A stretch of 64,000 nucleotides of DNA from Sphingomonas baiyangensis (lineage in GTDB: Bacteria; Pseudomonadota; Alphaproteobacteria; Sphingomonadales; Sphingomonadaceae): NCBI RefSeq assembly GCF_005144715.1, contig NZ_SWKR01000001.1, forward strand, positions 62,001 to 126,000, given 5' to 3'. Position 1 is the stretch's first letter, and each line of letters begins with the position of its first letter. The notes below the pieces were generated by a model that saw only the letters and a list, made by a program, of their open reading frames with translations, made no database searches and was not told the origin of the DNA. Below are positions 56,159-64,000 of the stretch, one piece after another. The translations under genes and the position numbers were made by a program.

Positions 56159-58525
56159 ATGAAGTTCACGCTGAGCTGGCTCAAGGATCACCTTGAAACC
56201 ACCGCCGATCTCGACACAATCCTCTCCGTGCTCACGCGCATCGGGCTCGAGGTCGAAGGCGTCGAGAACCCCGCCGCGCGCTTCGCGGGCTTTACCGTCG
56301 CGCGCGTGCTCACCGCCGAGCGGCATCCGCAGGCCGACAAGCTCCAGGTGCTGACCGTCGATACCCGCAGCGGAGATCCGTTGCAGGTAGTCTGCGGCGC
56401 GCCCAATGCCCGCGCGGGGCTGGTGGGCGTGCTCGGCACGCCGGGCGCGGTAGTGCCCGCCAACGGAATGCAGCTCAAGGTCTCGGCGATCCGTGGCGTC
56501 GAATCGAACGGCATGATGTGTTCGAGCCGCGAGCTCGAACTCGGCGACGATCATGACGGCATCATCGAACTGGCCGCCGACGCGCCGATCGGCACCGCCT
56601 TTGCCGATTTCGCACAGCTAGACGATCCCGTCATCGACGTGTCGATCACGCCTAACCGGCAGGATTGCATGGGTGTGCGCGGCATTGCGCGAGACCTTGC
56701 CGCCGCGGGGCTTGGCACGCTCAAGCCGCTCGCCGCCGATCCGGTGCCGGGCGAAGGCCCCGGCCCAGAGGTGCGCACCGACGATGCCGAAGGCTGCCCC
56801 GCTTTCTACGCACAGGCCGTCTCGGGCGTCTCCAACGGCGCCTCGCCCGACTGGATGCAGCGCCGGCTGAAGGCGATCGGCCAGAAGCCGATCTCGGCGC
56901 TGGTCGACATCACCAATTATGTGATGATCGATCTGGGCCGCCCGCTCCACGTCTACGACCGCGCAAAGCTCACCGGCGCGCTCGTTGCGCGGCGCGCGCG
57001 CGAAAGCGAGCAGGTGCTGGCGCTCAACGGCAAGACCTATGCGCTCATGCCTGAAATGACGGTGATCGCCGACGACGCGCACGTGCACGACATCGGCGGC
57101 ATCATGGGCGGCGAGGATTCGGGAGTGTCGGACACGACGACCGACGTGCTCATCGAATGCGCCTATTTCACGCCCGAGCATATCGCGCGCACCGGCCAGG
57201 CACTCAACCTCACCAGCGATGCCCGCCAGCGCTTCGAACGCGGCGTCGATCCCGCCTTTCTCGAGGACGGGCTCGCCATCGCCACGCGCATGGTGCTCGA
57301 CCTGTGCGGCGGCGAAGCGAGCGGCGTCACGCGCGCCGGAACGCCGCCGGTCGCGATGCCGAGCTTCACCTATGATCCGGCACTCAGCGAGCGGCTGGGT
57401 GGGCTGGCGGTGCCTGCCGAGCGGCAGCGCGGGCTGCTGACCGTCCTGGGCTTCGAGGTGACCGACGACTGGCAGGTGACACCGCCGACATGGCGGCGCG
57501 ACATCGACGGGCCGGCCGATCTGGTCGAGGAAGTCATCCGCCTCGAAGGGCTCGACGAGGTACCGTCGGTGCCGCTGCCGCGCGCCGAAGGCGTCGCGCG
57601 ACCCACCGCCACGCCCGATCAGAAGCTTGAGCGCCGGCTGCGCCGCGCCGCCGCCGCACGCGGGCTGCACGAGGCGGTGACGTGGAGCTTCATCTCCGAG
57701 AAGCACGCCGCGATCTTCGGCGGCGGCGCGTGGACACTGGCCAACCCCATCAGCGAGGACATGAAGGTCATGCGCCCGTCGCTGCTGCCGGGACTGCTCG
57801 CAGCGGCGCAGCGCAACCTCGCTCGCGGCGCCACCGGCGTGCGGCTGTTCGAGCTCGGCCGGCGCTACGGTGCCGATGCCGAGCGCGCGACGCTCACGCT
57901 GGTGCTGGCAGGCGAACGCAGCCCGCGCGGCTGGCAGCGCGGCAAGGCACAGCGTTTCGACGCCTATGACGCCAAGGCCGAGGCGCTCGGCCTGCTCGAG
58001 GCGGCGGGCGCACCGGTGGCCAACCTGCAAGTGATGGGAGAGGCAGGCGATGCCTGGCATCCCGGCCAGTCGGCGACGCTACGGCTCGGCCCCAAGACGG
58101 TGCTCGCCGCCTTCGGCATGCTGCACCCGCAGGTGACGCGTGCCTTCGATCTCGATGGCGAGGTCGCGGCGGTCGAGCTCTATCTCGATGCGCTGCCCGC
58201 ACGGCGCGCATCGGGCTTCATGCGTGCGGCCTATACCCCGCCCGCGCTGCAACCCGTGCGCCGCGACTTTGCGTTCCTCGTGCCAGCGACGCTCGCGGCC
58301 GACCAGCTGGTGCGCGCGGTGAAGGGCGCCGAGAAGGCGACGATCGTCGAGGCGCGGCTGTTCGACGTGTTCACCGGTGGCGGCATGGAAGAAGGTACCA
58401 AGAGCCTTGCGGTCGAAATCACGCTGCAACCCGGCGAGCGCAGCTTCACCGACGAGGAGCTGAAGGCGGTGTCCGACAAGGTGGTCGCGGCGGCGTCGAA
58501 GCTGGGAGCCGTGCTGCGCGGCTGA
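56159..58525 (+). CDS. pheT: Phenylalanine--tRNA ligase, beta subunit
   Basis: A 788-residue beta subunit. MKFTLSWLKDHLETTADLDT is the standard start. The tRNA-binding OB (EMAP-like) domain covers about 40-150 (QADKLQVLTVDT, QVVCGAPNAR). B3/B4 editing domains follow, with ITPNRQDCMGVRGIARDLAA and MIDLGRPLHVYDRAKL. The B5 domain and catalytic-like core lie in the middle. The C-terminal ferredoxin-fold anticodon domain ends the protein (PALQPVRRDFAFLVP). The sequence ends 31 bp before a minus-strand tRNA-Phe gene. Confidence 0.97.
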   Translation: MKFTLSWLKDHLETTADLDTILSVLTRIGLEVEGVENPAARFAGFTVARVLTAERHPQADKLQVLTVDTRSGDPLQVVCGAPNARAGLVGVLGTPGAVVPANGMQLKVSAIRGVESNGMMCSSRELELGDDHDGIIELAADAPIGTAFADFAQLDDPVIDVSITPNRQDCMGVRGIARDLAAAGLGTLKPLAADPVPGEGPGPEVRTDDAEGCPAFYAQAVSGVSNGASPDWMQRRLKAIGQKPISALVDITNYVMIDLGRPLHVYDRAKLTGALVARRARESEQVLALNGKTYALMPEMTVIADDAHVHDIGGIMGGEDSGVSDTTTDVLIECAYFTPEHIARTGQALNLTSDARQRFERGVDPAFLEDGLAIATRMVLDLCGGEASGVTRAGTPPVAMPSFTYDPALSERLGGLAVPAERQRGLLTVLGFEVTDDWQVTPPTWRRDIDGPADLVEEVIRLEGLDEVPSVPLPRAEGVARPTATPDQKLERRLRRAAAARGLHEAVTWSFISEKHAAIFGGGAWTLANPISEDMKVMRPSLLPGLLAAAQRNLARGATGVRLFELGRRYGADAERATLTLVLAGERSPRGWQRGKAQRFDAYDAKAEALGLLEAAGAPVANLQVMGEAGDAWHPGQSATLRLGPKTVLAAFGMLHPQVTRAFDLDGEVAAVELYLDALPARRASGFMRAAYTPPALQPVRRDFAFLVPATLAADQLVRAVKGAEKATIVEARLFDVFTGGGMEEGTKSLAVEITLQPGERSFTDEELKAVSDKVVAAASKLGAVLRG

Positions 58526-58556
58526 TGAAGCGCCGCCGACGGTTCGCGAGAAACGA

Positions 58557-58632
58557 TGGTGCCCGGGGACGGAGTCGAACCGCCGACACTGCGATTTTCA
58601 GTCGCATGCTCTACCAACTGAGCTACCCGGGC
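58557..58632 (-). tRNA. tRNA-Phe (anticodon GAA)
   Basis: On the minus strand: acceptor GCCCGGG pairs with CCCGGGC; D-arm GCTCAGTTGGTAGAGC; anticodon arm GCGACTGAAAATCGC with GAA; T-arm GGCGGTTCGACTCCGTC; discriminator A and encoded CCA. It lies convergent to pheT, the gene for a subunit of its own synthetase. Confidence 0.98.
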
Positions 58633-58661
58633 ATCGCCGATCGGCGTCGGGAGGGGGCCTC

Positions 58662-58859
58662 TTAGTCGCGGTCGCCGGGCGTGTCCAGCCCGCTTTGCGC
58701 GCCTTCGGCATCATCGGGATCGATCGCGGCACCGGGCAGGCGATAACCCTCGCCCAGCCATTGCAGCAGATCGCGATCCTTGCAGCCGCGCGAGCAGAAG
58801 GGCGCGTACTCGGCGTGCGTCGGCTGGCCGCAGATCGGGCAGCCCTTGGCCTTTGCCAT
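58662..58859 (-). CDS. yacG: DNA gyrase inhibitor / zinc-binding protein YacG
   Basis: A 65-residue zinc protein. The four zinc cysteines are in CPICGQP and FCSRGCKDRDL; the latter, followed by LLQWLGEGYRLPG, is the family signature. E. coli YacG binds GyrB and inhibits gyrase. It follows the RNase E/G-like gene by 11 bp, the usual alphaproteobacterial order infA-maf-RNase-yacG. Confidence 0.93.
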   Translation of the reverse strand: MAKAKGCPICGQPTHAEYAPFCSRGCKDRDLLQWLGEGYRLPGAAIDPDDAEGAQSGLDTPGDRD

Positions 58860-58870
58860 CAGCGTGTCTC

Positions 58871-59815
58871 CTACGCGATGAAGGTGATGGCGCGCCCCGT
58901 ACGCCGCGCCAGCGCGTCGGTCCAGTCGGGACGCTCGGTGAGGCGGCGGGCGATGGCGGGCGGCACACGATAGTCGGTAGCGCCGCCCGGTGGCTCGCGC
59001 TCGATGCGGCGCAGCAGAGCGCGCGCGGCATGGCCGACCGGATCGCCGAGGATCGCCTCGGGCAGTGAGGCGCGCGCGCGGCGCCGCACGATCTGCAGGA
59101 AACCGAAGCCGTTGAGCGCGGTGCGCTCGAACGGTTGTGGCAGTGCCGCGTCGATCGCGTCGGCCACGGCGTTGCGCTCGGTCTTGCTGGCGAGCGTGGG
59201 GAAATCGACGCCGATCGAGCCACCGATACCGTGCCGCTCGATCGCCTGCGCGACGGCGTGCGCGGCGGCGACGGCAAGCGGCCCATGCGGCGGCGGGCCA
59301 TCGACATCGAACAGCGTCATCGCCGGCGTTACCGCCATGCGCAGGAATCCGCCGGCAAAGGCGATGTCGCCGCTCGTCGCTTCCTCGATCACTTCGGACC
59401 AGCCCGCTTCCTCGAGCGCATCGGGTTCGTGCGCGCGCAGCATGCGCACCGGCAGGCCGCTGGCTGCGATGCGTGCGGCGAGGTCGCGCCCGGCGCGCAC
59501 CGGATCATCGCTGGGCACCGCCTTTGGCAGGCGCAGCCGCCCGCGCTCGATTATGCCCTCGCGCACGATGCGGACATTGAGGTACGCGCCCTGCGTGAGC
59601 GCGCGCGGCAGCGGCTCGACCAGCGCCTCGCCGCCGCCGTCGAGCGCGACCTTGCCGGTGCGCTCGCCGCTGCGATCGACCAGCCGCGCGCGCAGCACGG
59701 CGTCGACGCGCGGGCCGCCGTCATCGACCTCGATCCGCGCCTTCCAGATGCGCCCGCGCGAGACGAGTGCTGCGCGCGCCTCGCCGATGCCGGCCTCGTA
59801 CAGCCATTCAGCCAA
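58871..59815 (-). CDS. Ribonuclease E/G-family protein
   Basis: A 314-residue homologue of the catalytic part of RNase E/G. The N-terminus LAEWLYEAGIGEARAALVSR begins an S1-like/RNase H-type fold. Later, PLPRALTQGAYLNVRIVREG, EATSGDIAFAGGFL and TLFDVDGPPPHG (the Asp-containing metal site region) match the family, and GGSIGVDFPTL supplies the second acidic site. The zinc-link Cys pair of RNase E is absent, and it is shorter than RNase G. The TTG start at 59815 overlaps the maf stop; no ATG gives this N-terminus. Role: RNA processing, or an uncharacterised RNase paralogue. Confidence 0.85.
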   Translation of the reverse strand: MAEWLYEAGIGEARAALVSRGRIWKARIEVDDGGPRVDAVLRARLVDRSGERTGKVALDGGGEALVEPLPRALTQGAYLNVRIVREGIIERGRLRLPKAVPSDDPVRAGRDLAARIAASGLPVRMLRAHEPDALEEAGWSEVIEEATSGDIAFAGGFLRMAVTPAMTLFDVDGPPPHGPLAVAAAHAVAQAIERHGIGGSIGVDFPTLASKTERNAVADAIDAALPQPFERTALNGFGFLQIVRRRARASLPEAILGDPVGHAARALLRRIEREPPGGATDYRVPPAIARRLTERPDWTDALARRTGRAITFIA

Positions 59816-60386
59816 GCGGAAAGCCGGCAGCTTCGAGCAGCGCGCGCGTGTCGAACAGCGGCAGGCCGACGACGCCCGAATGGCTGCCCGACAGAAAGCG
59901 CACGAACGCCTCGGCACGGCCCTGGATGGCATAGCCGCCGGCCTTGCCCAGCCCCTCGCCGCACGCGAGATAGCGCTCGATCTCGGCGTCGCTCAGCCGC
60001 TTGAACGCGACCACGGTATCGCTGATGCGCGTACGCGCGCGCCCTTCGCAGTCGATCAAACAAATCGCCGACAGGCAGTGATGCCGCCGGCCCGAAAGCC
60101 GGCCGATCAATTCGCGCTGGAGGTCTAGCGTATCGGCGGGCGGCAGGATGCGCCGGCCGAGCGCGATGGTGGTATCGCCGGCGAGCACGATCTCGCCGTC
60201 GCCACGCTTCACCGCGCGCGCCTTGGCCTCGGCCAGCCGCAGCGCGTACACCCGCGGCAGCTCGGCCTTGAGCGGATTTTCATCGATATCGGGGGCCTCG
60301 ATCCGATCGGGCACGACGCCGATGCGCGCAAGCAGATCGCGCCGGCGCGGGCTGGACGAGGCGAGGACGAGCCGCACCGGCGGCAC
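59808..60386 (-). CDS. Maf-family nucleoside triphosphate pyrophosphatase
   Basis: A 192-residue Maf/YhdE/YceF-type pyrophosphatase that hydrolyses non-canonical or pyrimidine NTPs to NMPs. LVLASSSPRRRDLLARIG (about 6-23) is the signature, then LAEAKARAV, VLAGDTTIALGRRIL with the catalytic Asp, and YAIQGRAEAFVRFLSGSHSG. The stop overlaps the RNase gene start (8 bp) and infA ends 4 bp upstream of its start, so these are one operon. The exact base specificity (dTTP/UTP vs m7GTP) is not clear. Confidence 0.94.
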   Translation of the reverse strand: MPPVRLVLASSSPRRRDLLARIGVVPDRIEAPDIDENPLKAELPRVYALRLAEAKARAVKRGDGEIVLAGDTTIALGRRILPPADTLDLQRELIGRLSGRRHHCLSAICLIDCEGRARTRISDTVVAFKRLSDAEIERYLACGEGLGKAGGYAIQGRAEAFVRFLSGSHSGVVGLPLFDTRALLEAAGFPLG

Positions 60387-60389
60387 GTC

Positions 60390-60608
60390 TTACTTGAAGC
60401 GGTAGGTGATGCGGCCCTTGGTGAGATCATAGGGTGTCAGCTCGACCAGCACCTCGTCCCCCACCAGCACGCGGATGCGGTTCTTACGCATCTTGCCCGC
60501 GGTATGCCCCAATATCTCGTGATCGTTTTCGAGGCGGACGCGGAACATCGCATTGGGGAGCAGTTCCACCACGCGGCCGCGCATCTCGAGCAGTTCTTCC
60601 TTGGCCAA
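60390..60608 (-). CDS. infA: Translation initiation factor IF-1
   Basis: A 72-residue OB-fold protein that blocks the ribosomal A site during initiation. [20 protein letters not shown] and [19 protein letters not shown] are classic, ending RITYRFK. Length normal. First gene of infA-maf-RNase-yacG. Confidence 0.98.
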   Translation of the reverse strand: MAKEELLEMRGRVVELLPNAMFRVRLENDHEILGHTAGKMRKNRIRVLVGDEVLVELTPYDLTKGRITYRFK

Positions 60609-60774
60609 ACAAAGTCCTCGTCGGTTCGCGAAAAAGTCGCGGGGCTATACGCCGAAGCCCGCGAAAAGGGAAGCAGCACGCGCGGATCGCCACCGGCCGG
60701 AACATCAGCCGCGGTTCATCGCTGTTGCTGCAATCCCGATATGGGAAGCCCGGCGGTTTTTTCGAGCAGGTGAC

Positions 60775-61530
60775 ATGGCGTATCAGGCGCTTCGACGGGA
60801 GCAGCGGGCAGGCAGCGCGGCGGCGGCGCTGCTGGTGACGGGCGCGCTCGGCTGGGCGCTGGTCAATGGCCTGTCGGTCGAGTTCCAGCGGCGCGTGGCC
60901 GAGAGCCTGGCGGTGTTCGGCGTCGCGCCCGAGCCGCCCCCCCCGCCGCCCGTCGAGCTCGAACCCAATCCCGTGCGCGACGACCGTCCCGAGGGCGAGG
61001 CCGCGCCGCCCAACATCCGCTCGCGTCCTACCGAACTGGTGGCACCGCCGCCCGTCCTCCCCCTGCCCCCGCCGCCGGTGATCGTCGCCGAAAAGGCGGG
61101 GCCGGGCGCCGATGCGACGCAAGGGTCGGCCGATATCGTAGGACCAGGTACAGGCGCGGGTGGCGTGGGCGACGGCACGGGCAGCGGCGGCGCGGGCGAT
61201 GGTGACGGTGCGGGCGGCGAGGAGACGCCGCCGCTGTGGCTCGCGGGCCGCATGCGCTTCGCCGACCTGCCGCGCTCGCTGCGCGGGCAAAATCTCGATG
61301 GCCGCGTCGAAGTGCGTTATCTTGTCGCCACCAACGGTCGCATCGAACGCTGCGAGATCGAACGATCGAGCGGCAACCCGCTGCTCGATCGCTCGACCTG
61401 CAACATCATCCGCGACCGCTTCCGCTTCGAACCCTCACGCGACGCGCGCGGACGGCCGGTGCCGGCGTGGGTAGTCGAAAGCCACGAATGGGTGATCGAG
61501 ACCTTCGACGAGGAGGGGCGGCGGCGCTAG
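60775..61530 (+). CDS. TonB-family protein
   Basis: A 251-residue inner-membrane-anchored, periplasm-spanning protein. One N-terminal membrane segment (AAALLVTGALGWALVNGL, about 16-33) is followed by a Pro-rich stretch with PEPPPPPPVELEP, a Gly-rich linker (about 115-150) and a C-terminal TonB domain: LDGRVEVRYLVATNGRIERC, then CNIIRDRFRFEPSRDARGRP. Two Cys (in RCEIER and STCNII) may pair. It may energise one of the TonB receptors here, but no exbB/exbD is nearby. ATG 60775 gives the natural N-terminus. It diverges from infA (166-bp gap). Confidence 0.85.
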   Translation: MAYQALRREQRAGSAAAALLVTGALGWALVNGLSVEFQRRVAESLAVFGVAPEPPPPPPVELEPNPVRDDRPEGEAAPPNIRSRPTELVAPPPVLPLPPPPVIVAEKAGPGADATQGSADIVGPGTGAGGVGDGTGSGGAGDGDGAGGEETPPLWLAGRMRFADLPRSLRGQNLDGRVEVRYLVATNGRIERCEIERSSGNPLLDRSTCNIIRDRFRFEPSRDARGRPVPAWVVESHEWVIETFDEEGRRR

Positions 61531-61561
61531 GGCCTGAACCCTCACGCGCCGCCCCCGCCCC

Positions 61562-63736
61562 TCACCCGCCGGCGAGCGCCGCCAGCAGCAGCAGCGCGAC
61601 GATGTTGGTGATCTTGATCATCGGGTTCACGGCGGGGCCGGCAGTGTCCTTGTAGGGATCGCCCACGGTATCGCCCGTCACCGCCGCCTTGTGCGCTTCG
61701 CTACCCTTGCCGCCGTGATTGCCGTCCTCGATATATTTCTTGGCATTGTCCCACGCGCCACCGCCCGAGGTCATCGAAATGGCCACGAACAGGCCCGAGA
61801 CGATGACGCCCAGCAGCATCGCCCCTAGCGCGGCGAAACCCTGTGCCTGCCCCGCCACCCAGGTGATGATGAAATATACCGCCACCGGGCTGACCACCGG
61901 CAGCAGCGAGGGGACGATCATCTCCTTGATCGCGGCGCGCGTCACGATGTCGACGGTGCGGGCATAGTTGGGTCGGCTGGTGCCCGCCATGATGCCGGGG
62001 TTCGATCGGAACTGCTCGCGCACATCCTCCACCACATGCCCCGCCGCGCGGCCCACCGCGGTCATCCCGAACGCCCCGAACAGATAGGGCAGCAAGGCTC
62101 CCAGCAGCAGCCCGACGATGACGTACGGGTTGGAGAGACTGAAATCGACCGTCAGCTCGGGGAAGAACTCCTTGAGATCAGTCGTGTAGGCGCCGAACAG
62201 CACCAGCGCCGCCAGCGCCGCCGATCCGATGGCATAGCCCTTGGTCACGGCCTTGGTGGTGTTGCCTACCGCGTCGAGCGCGTCGGTGCGCTGGCGCACG
62301 TCGTCGGGCATGCCTGCCATCTCGGCGATGCCGCCGGCATTGTCGGTGACGGGACCATAGGCATCGAGCGCGACAACCATGCCCGCGAGCGCCAGCAGCG
62401 AGGTGGCGGCGAACGCCACGCCGATGATGCCGGCAAGCTGATAGGTGGCGATCACCGCCACCACGATCACCAGCGTGGGCAGCGCGGTCGATTCGAGGCT
62501 GATCGCGAGGCCCTGGATCACGTTAGTGCCATGCCCCGTCTCGGATGCCTTGGCGATCGACTTGACCGGGCGATAATTGGTGCCGGTGTAGTATTCGGTG
62601 ATCCACACCAACAGGCCAGTGACGGCCAGCCCGATCATCATGCACCAGAACAGGTCCCAGCCGTTGAAGCTGGCGCCCGTCGCCTCCACCGCGCCCGGCG
62701 TGTCGCCCAGCGCGAAATCGGTGCTGAGCGTGTCGGTGGCGGGTTCGAGGAAGCCGGCGCTGCCGATCGTCGCCGAAAGATCGCCCAGCACATAGGTGCT
62801 CGCCAGCCAGATCGCGGGCACCGACAGGATCACCGTGGTCCAGAAGCCCTTGTAGAGCGCACCCATGATCGACTGGCCCTTGCCCAGCCGCACCATATAG
62901 GTGCCGATGATCGAGGTGATGATGCACACGCCGCCGACCAGCAGCGGCAGCGCCATCAGCGCCAGCAACTGCTCGGTCGGCGCCTGTACCAGCAGCGCGA
63001 TCGACACCATCGTCAGACCGAGCGTGACGACATAGGTCTCGAACAGGTCGGCGGCCATGCCCGCGCAGTCGCCCACATTGTCTCCCACATTGTCGGCGAT
63101 CACGGCGGGATTGCGGGGATCGTCCTCGGGGATGCCGGCTTCGACCTTGCCCACCAGATCGGCGCCGACATCGGCGGCCTTGGTGAAGATGCCGCCGCCC
63201 AGCCTCGCGAAGATCGAGATGAGCGAGGCGCCGAAGGCAAGCGCGGTCAGCGTGTCGATGACGCGGCGGCCATTGGGCGCATCGCCGGCAACGGCTACCA
63301 GATACCAGAACAGTCCCGCGATCGAGAGCAGGCCGAGGCCCGCTACCAGCATCCCGGTGATCGCGCCCGAGCGGAAGGCGAGCGTGAGGCCGCCCTGCAA
63401 CGATCCGCGTGCCGCCTCGGCGGTGCGCACGTTCGCACGTACCGAGATGTTCATGCCGACATAGCCCGCGACGCCCGACAGCACCGCACCGATGAGGAAT
63501 CCGACGGTCGAATAGATGCCGAGCGTCGGCAGCAGGATGACGGCGACGACGACGCCGACGATCGCGATCGTGATATATTGCCGGCCGAGATAGGCCTTGG
63601 CGCCTTCCTGGATCGCGGCGGCGATATCCTGCATTCGCGCATCGCCCGCGGGTGCGCGCAGCACCTGTCCGCTAGTGAAAAATCCGTAGACAACGGCCAA
63701 CACGCCGCACGCAATGGCGAGATACACGATCGTCAT
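61562..63736 (-). CDS. hppA: Membrane H+-translocating pyrophosphatase, K+-independent type
   Basis: A 724-residue, 16-helix proton pump powered by PPi. The substrate motif is [20 protein letters not shown], then [20 protein letters not shown] with the Asp clusters. The late motifs include [20 protein letters not shown] (plus AVTKG) and [20 protein letters not shown]. Lys after GNTT (K+-dependent enzymes have Ala here) marks the K+-independent, proton-pumping class. GAGGGG lies 9-10 bp before the ATG. Downstream of the probable thiL end (124-bp gap), same strand. Confidence 0.96.
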   Translation of the reverse strand: MTIVYLAIACGVLAVVYGFFTSGQVLRAPAGDARMQDIAAAIQEGAKAYLGRQYITIAIVGVVVAVILLPTLGIYSTVGFLIGAVLSGVAGYVGMNISVRANVRTAEAARGSLQGGLTLAFRSGAITGMLVAGLGLLSIAGLFWYLVAVAGDAPNGRRVIDTLTALAFGASLISIFARLGGGIFTKAADVGADLVGKVEAGIPEDDPRNPAVIADNVGDNVGDCAGMAADLFETYVVTLGLTMVSIALLVQAPTEQLLALMALPLLVGGVCIITSIIGTYMVRLGKGQSIMGALYKGFWTTVILSVPAIWLASTYVLGDLSATIGSAGFLEPATDTLSTDFALGDTPGAVEATGASFNGWDLFWCMMIGLAVTGLLVWITEYYTGTNYRPVKSIAKASETGHGTNVIQGLAISLESTALPTLVIVVAVIATYQLAGIIGVAFAATSLLALAGMVVALDAYGPVTDNAGGIAEMAGMPDDVRQRTDALDAVGNTTKAVTKGYAIGSAALAALVLFGAYTTDLKEFFPELTVDFSLSNPYVIVGLLLGALLPYLFGAFGMTAVGRAAGHVVEDVREQFRSNPGIMAGTSRPNYARTVDIVTRAAIKEMIVPSLLPVVSPVAVYFIITWVAGQAQGFAALGAMLLGVIVSGLFVAISMTSGGGAWDNAKKYIEDGNHGGKGSEAHKAAVTGDTVGDPYKDTAGPAVNPMIKITNIVALLLLAALAGG

Positions 63737-63770
63737 GTCGCTCTGTTCCCCTCGTCCTATGGTCGCGCCA

Positions 63771-63790
63771 AATGCGGTTCATGCCGCATT
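63771..63790. promoter_or_regulatory. Small hairpin upstream of hppA
   Basis: AATGCGG and CCGCATT form a 7-bp stem with a TTCATG loop 35 bp before the hppA start. It could be an end-of-thiL structure or a leader element. Confidence 0.3.
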
Positions 63791-63860
63791 CGGTCGCGTT
63801 GCCATGGGTATAAAGAGCGAAAGTTGCAGCGCAAGCAGGGTCTTGCGCACGCTTGCTGCG

Positions 63861-64000
63861 TCAGTCGTGCAACCAGCCGAGCGAAGCCGGCAGCGGCAGC
63901 GGCGCGCCGGCGCCGTGGATCGAAAGCCCCCTGCCGCCAGCGAACCCGCCGATCCGCGTCGCCGCGACGGGGGGCGCGCGGTCGCCCGCGAGCGCGAACA
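63861..64000 (-). CDS. thiL: Probable thiamine-phosphate kinase, 3' end only
   Basis: The window cuts this gene. The visible 46 C-terminal codons include FALAGDRAPP, ATRIGGFAGGRGLSIHGAG and PLPASLGWLHD, which resemble the ThiL C-terminus (IG.....G.GL...G...LP.SLG..H). ThiL makes thiamine diphosphate, which Dxs uses. Position before hppA is a common alphaproteobacterial order. The call rests on a short piece. Confidence 0.65.
   Translation of the reverse strand, partial: FALAGDRAPPVAATRIGGFAGGRGLSIHGAGAPLPLPASLGWLHD

Overview
The window looks like chromosomal DNA of a sphingomonad (Sphingomonadaceae, Alphaproteobacteria). It is very GC-rich. It carries TonB-dependent receptors with EIVVTG-type TonB boxes, a K+-independent H+-pyrophosphatase, alphaproteobacterial gene neighbourhoods (infA-maf-RNase E/G-yacG; lepB-rnc-era), and the RPELVEG-type dispersed repeats common in this family. 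No transposase, integrase, phage gene or CRISPR array was seen.

Layout. 1-2.8 kb: end of a Fur/Zur-type regulator, dxs and an HPF/RaiA-like protein. 2.8-4.1 kb: two hypothetical exported proteins; the larger has atypical base composition and is flanked by short direct repeats. 4.2-27.5 kb: an accessory acyl-CoA catabolism island. It holds an acyl-CoA ligase, a serine hydrolase, a FadB-type bifunctional enzyme, an amidase, two complementary acyl-CoA dehydrogenase pairs, a TesB thioesterase, an MFS transporter, a TonB-dependent receptor, and an operon of ACAD10/11-type dehydrogenase, zinc alcohol dehydrogenase, ACAD11-type kinase and SDR that diverges from a double-TetR regulator. 27.6-44.5 kb: mostly housekeeping genes: aspS, rnd, astA with an M20 hydrolase, a uracil-DNA glycosylase, folK, tRNA-Lys, ssb, pgi, gor, feoAB, lepB, rnc, a GIY-YIG protein, era, and a sirtuin gene broken by one stop codon. 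44.6-48.6 kb: a TonB-dependent receptor plus an isocitrate lyase/PEP mutase family enzyme, ending in a strong terminator. 49-54.9 kb: a three-gene RND efflux operon. 55-64 kb: pheS, pheT, tRNA-Phe, yacG, RNase E/G-like, maf, infA, a TonB-like protein, hppA and the end of a probable thiL.

How genes fit together. The clearest coherent system is the operon at 14.6-18.8 kb. Its kinase and dehydrogenase match the two halves of the animal ACAD10/ACAD11 proteins, which are linked to 4-hydroxyacyl-CoA catabolism, as are the LvaA/LvaC proteins of the levulinate pathway. A reductase/dehydrogenase pair and a divergently transcribed tandem-TetR regulator complete it. Around it, an outer-membrane receptor, an MFS porter, an acyl-CoA ligase, paired dehydrogenases, hydratase/dehydrogenase and thioesterase suggest a pathway for a bulky or hydroxylated hydrophobic acid. 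No thiolase is present, so the pathway must use genes elsewhere.

Many intergenic gaps hold hairpin-forming dispersed repeats of at least four sequence families; one supplies the C-terminus of the GIY-YIG protein. Regulatory sites are proposed from inverted or direct repeats only and are given low confidence.
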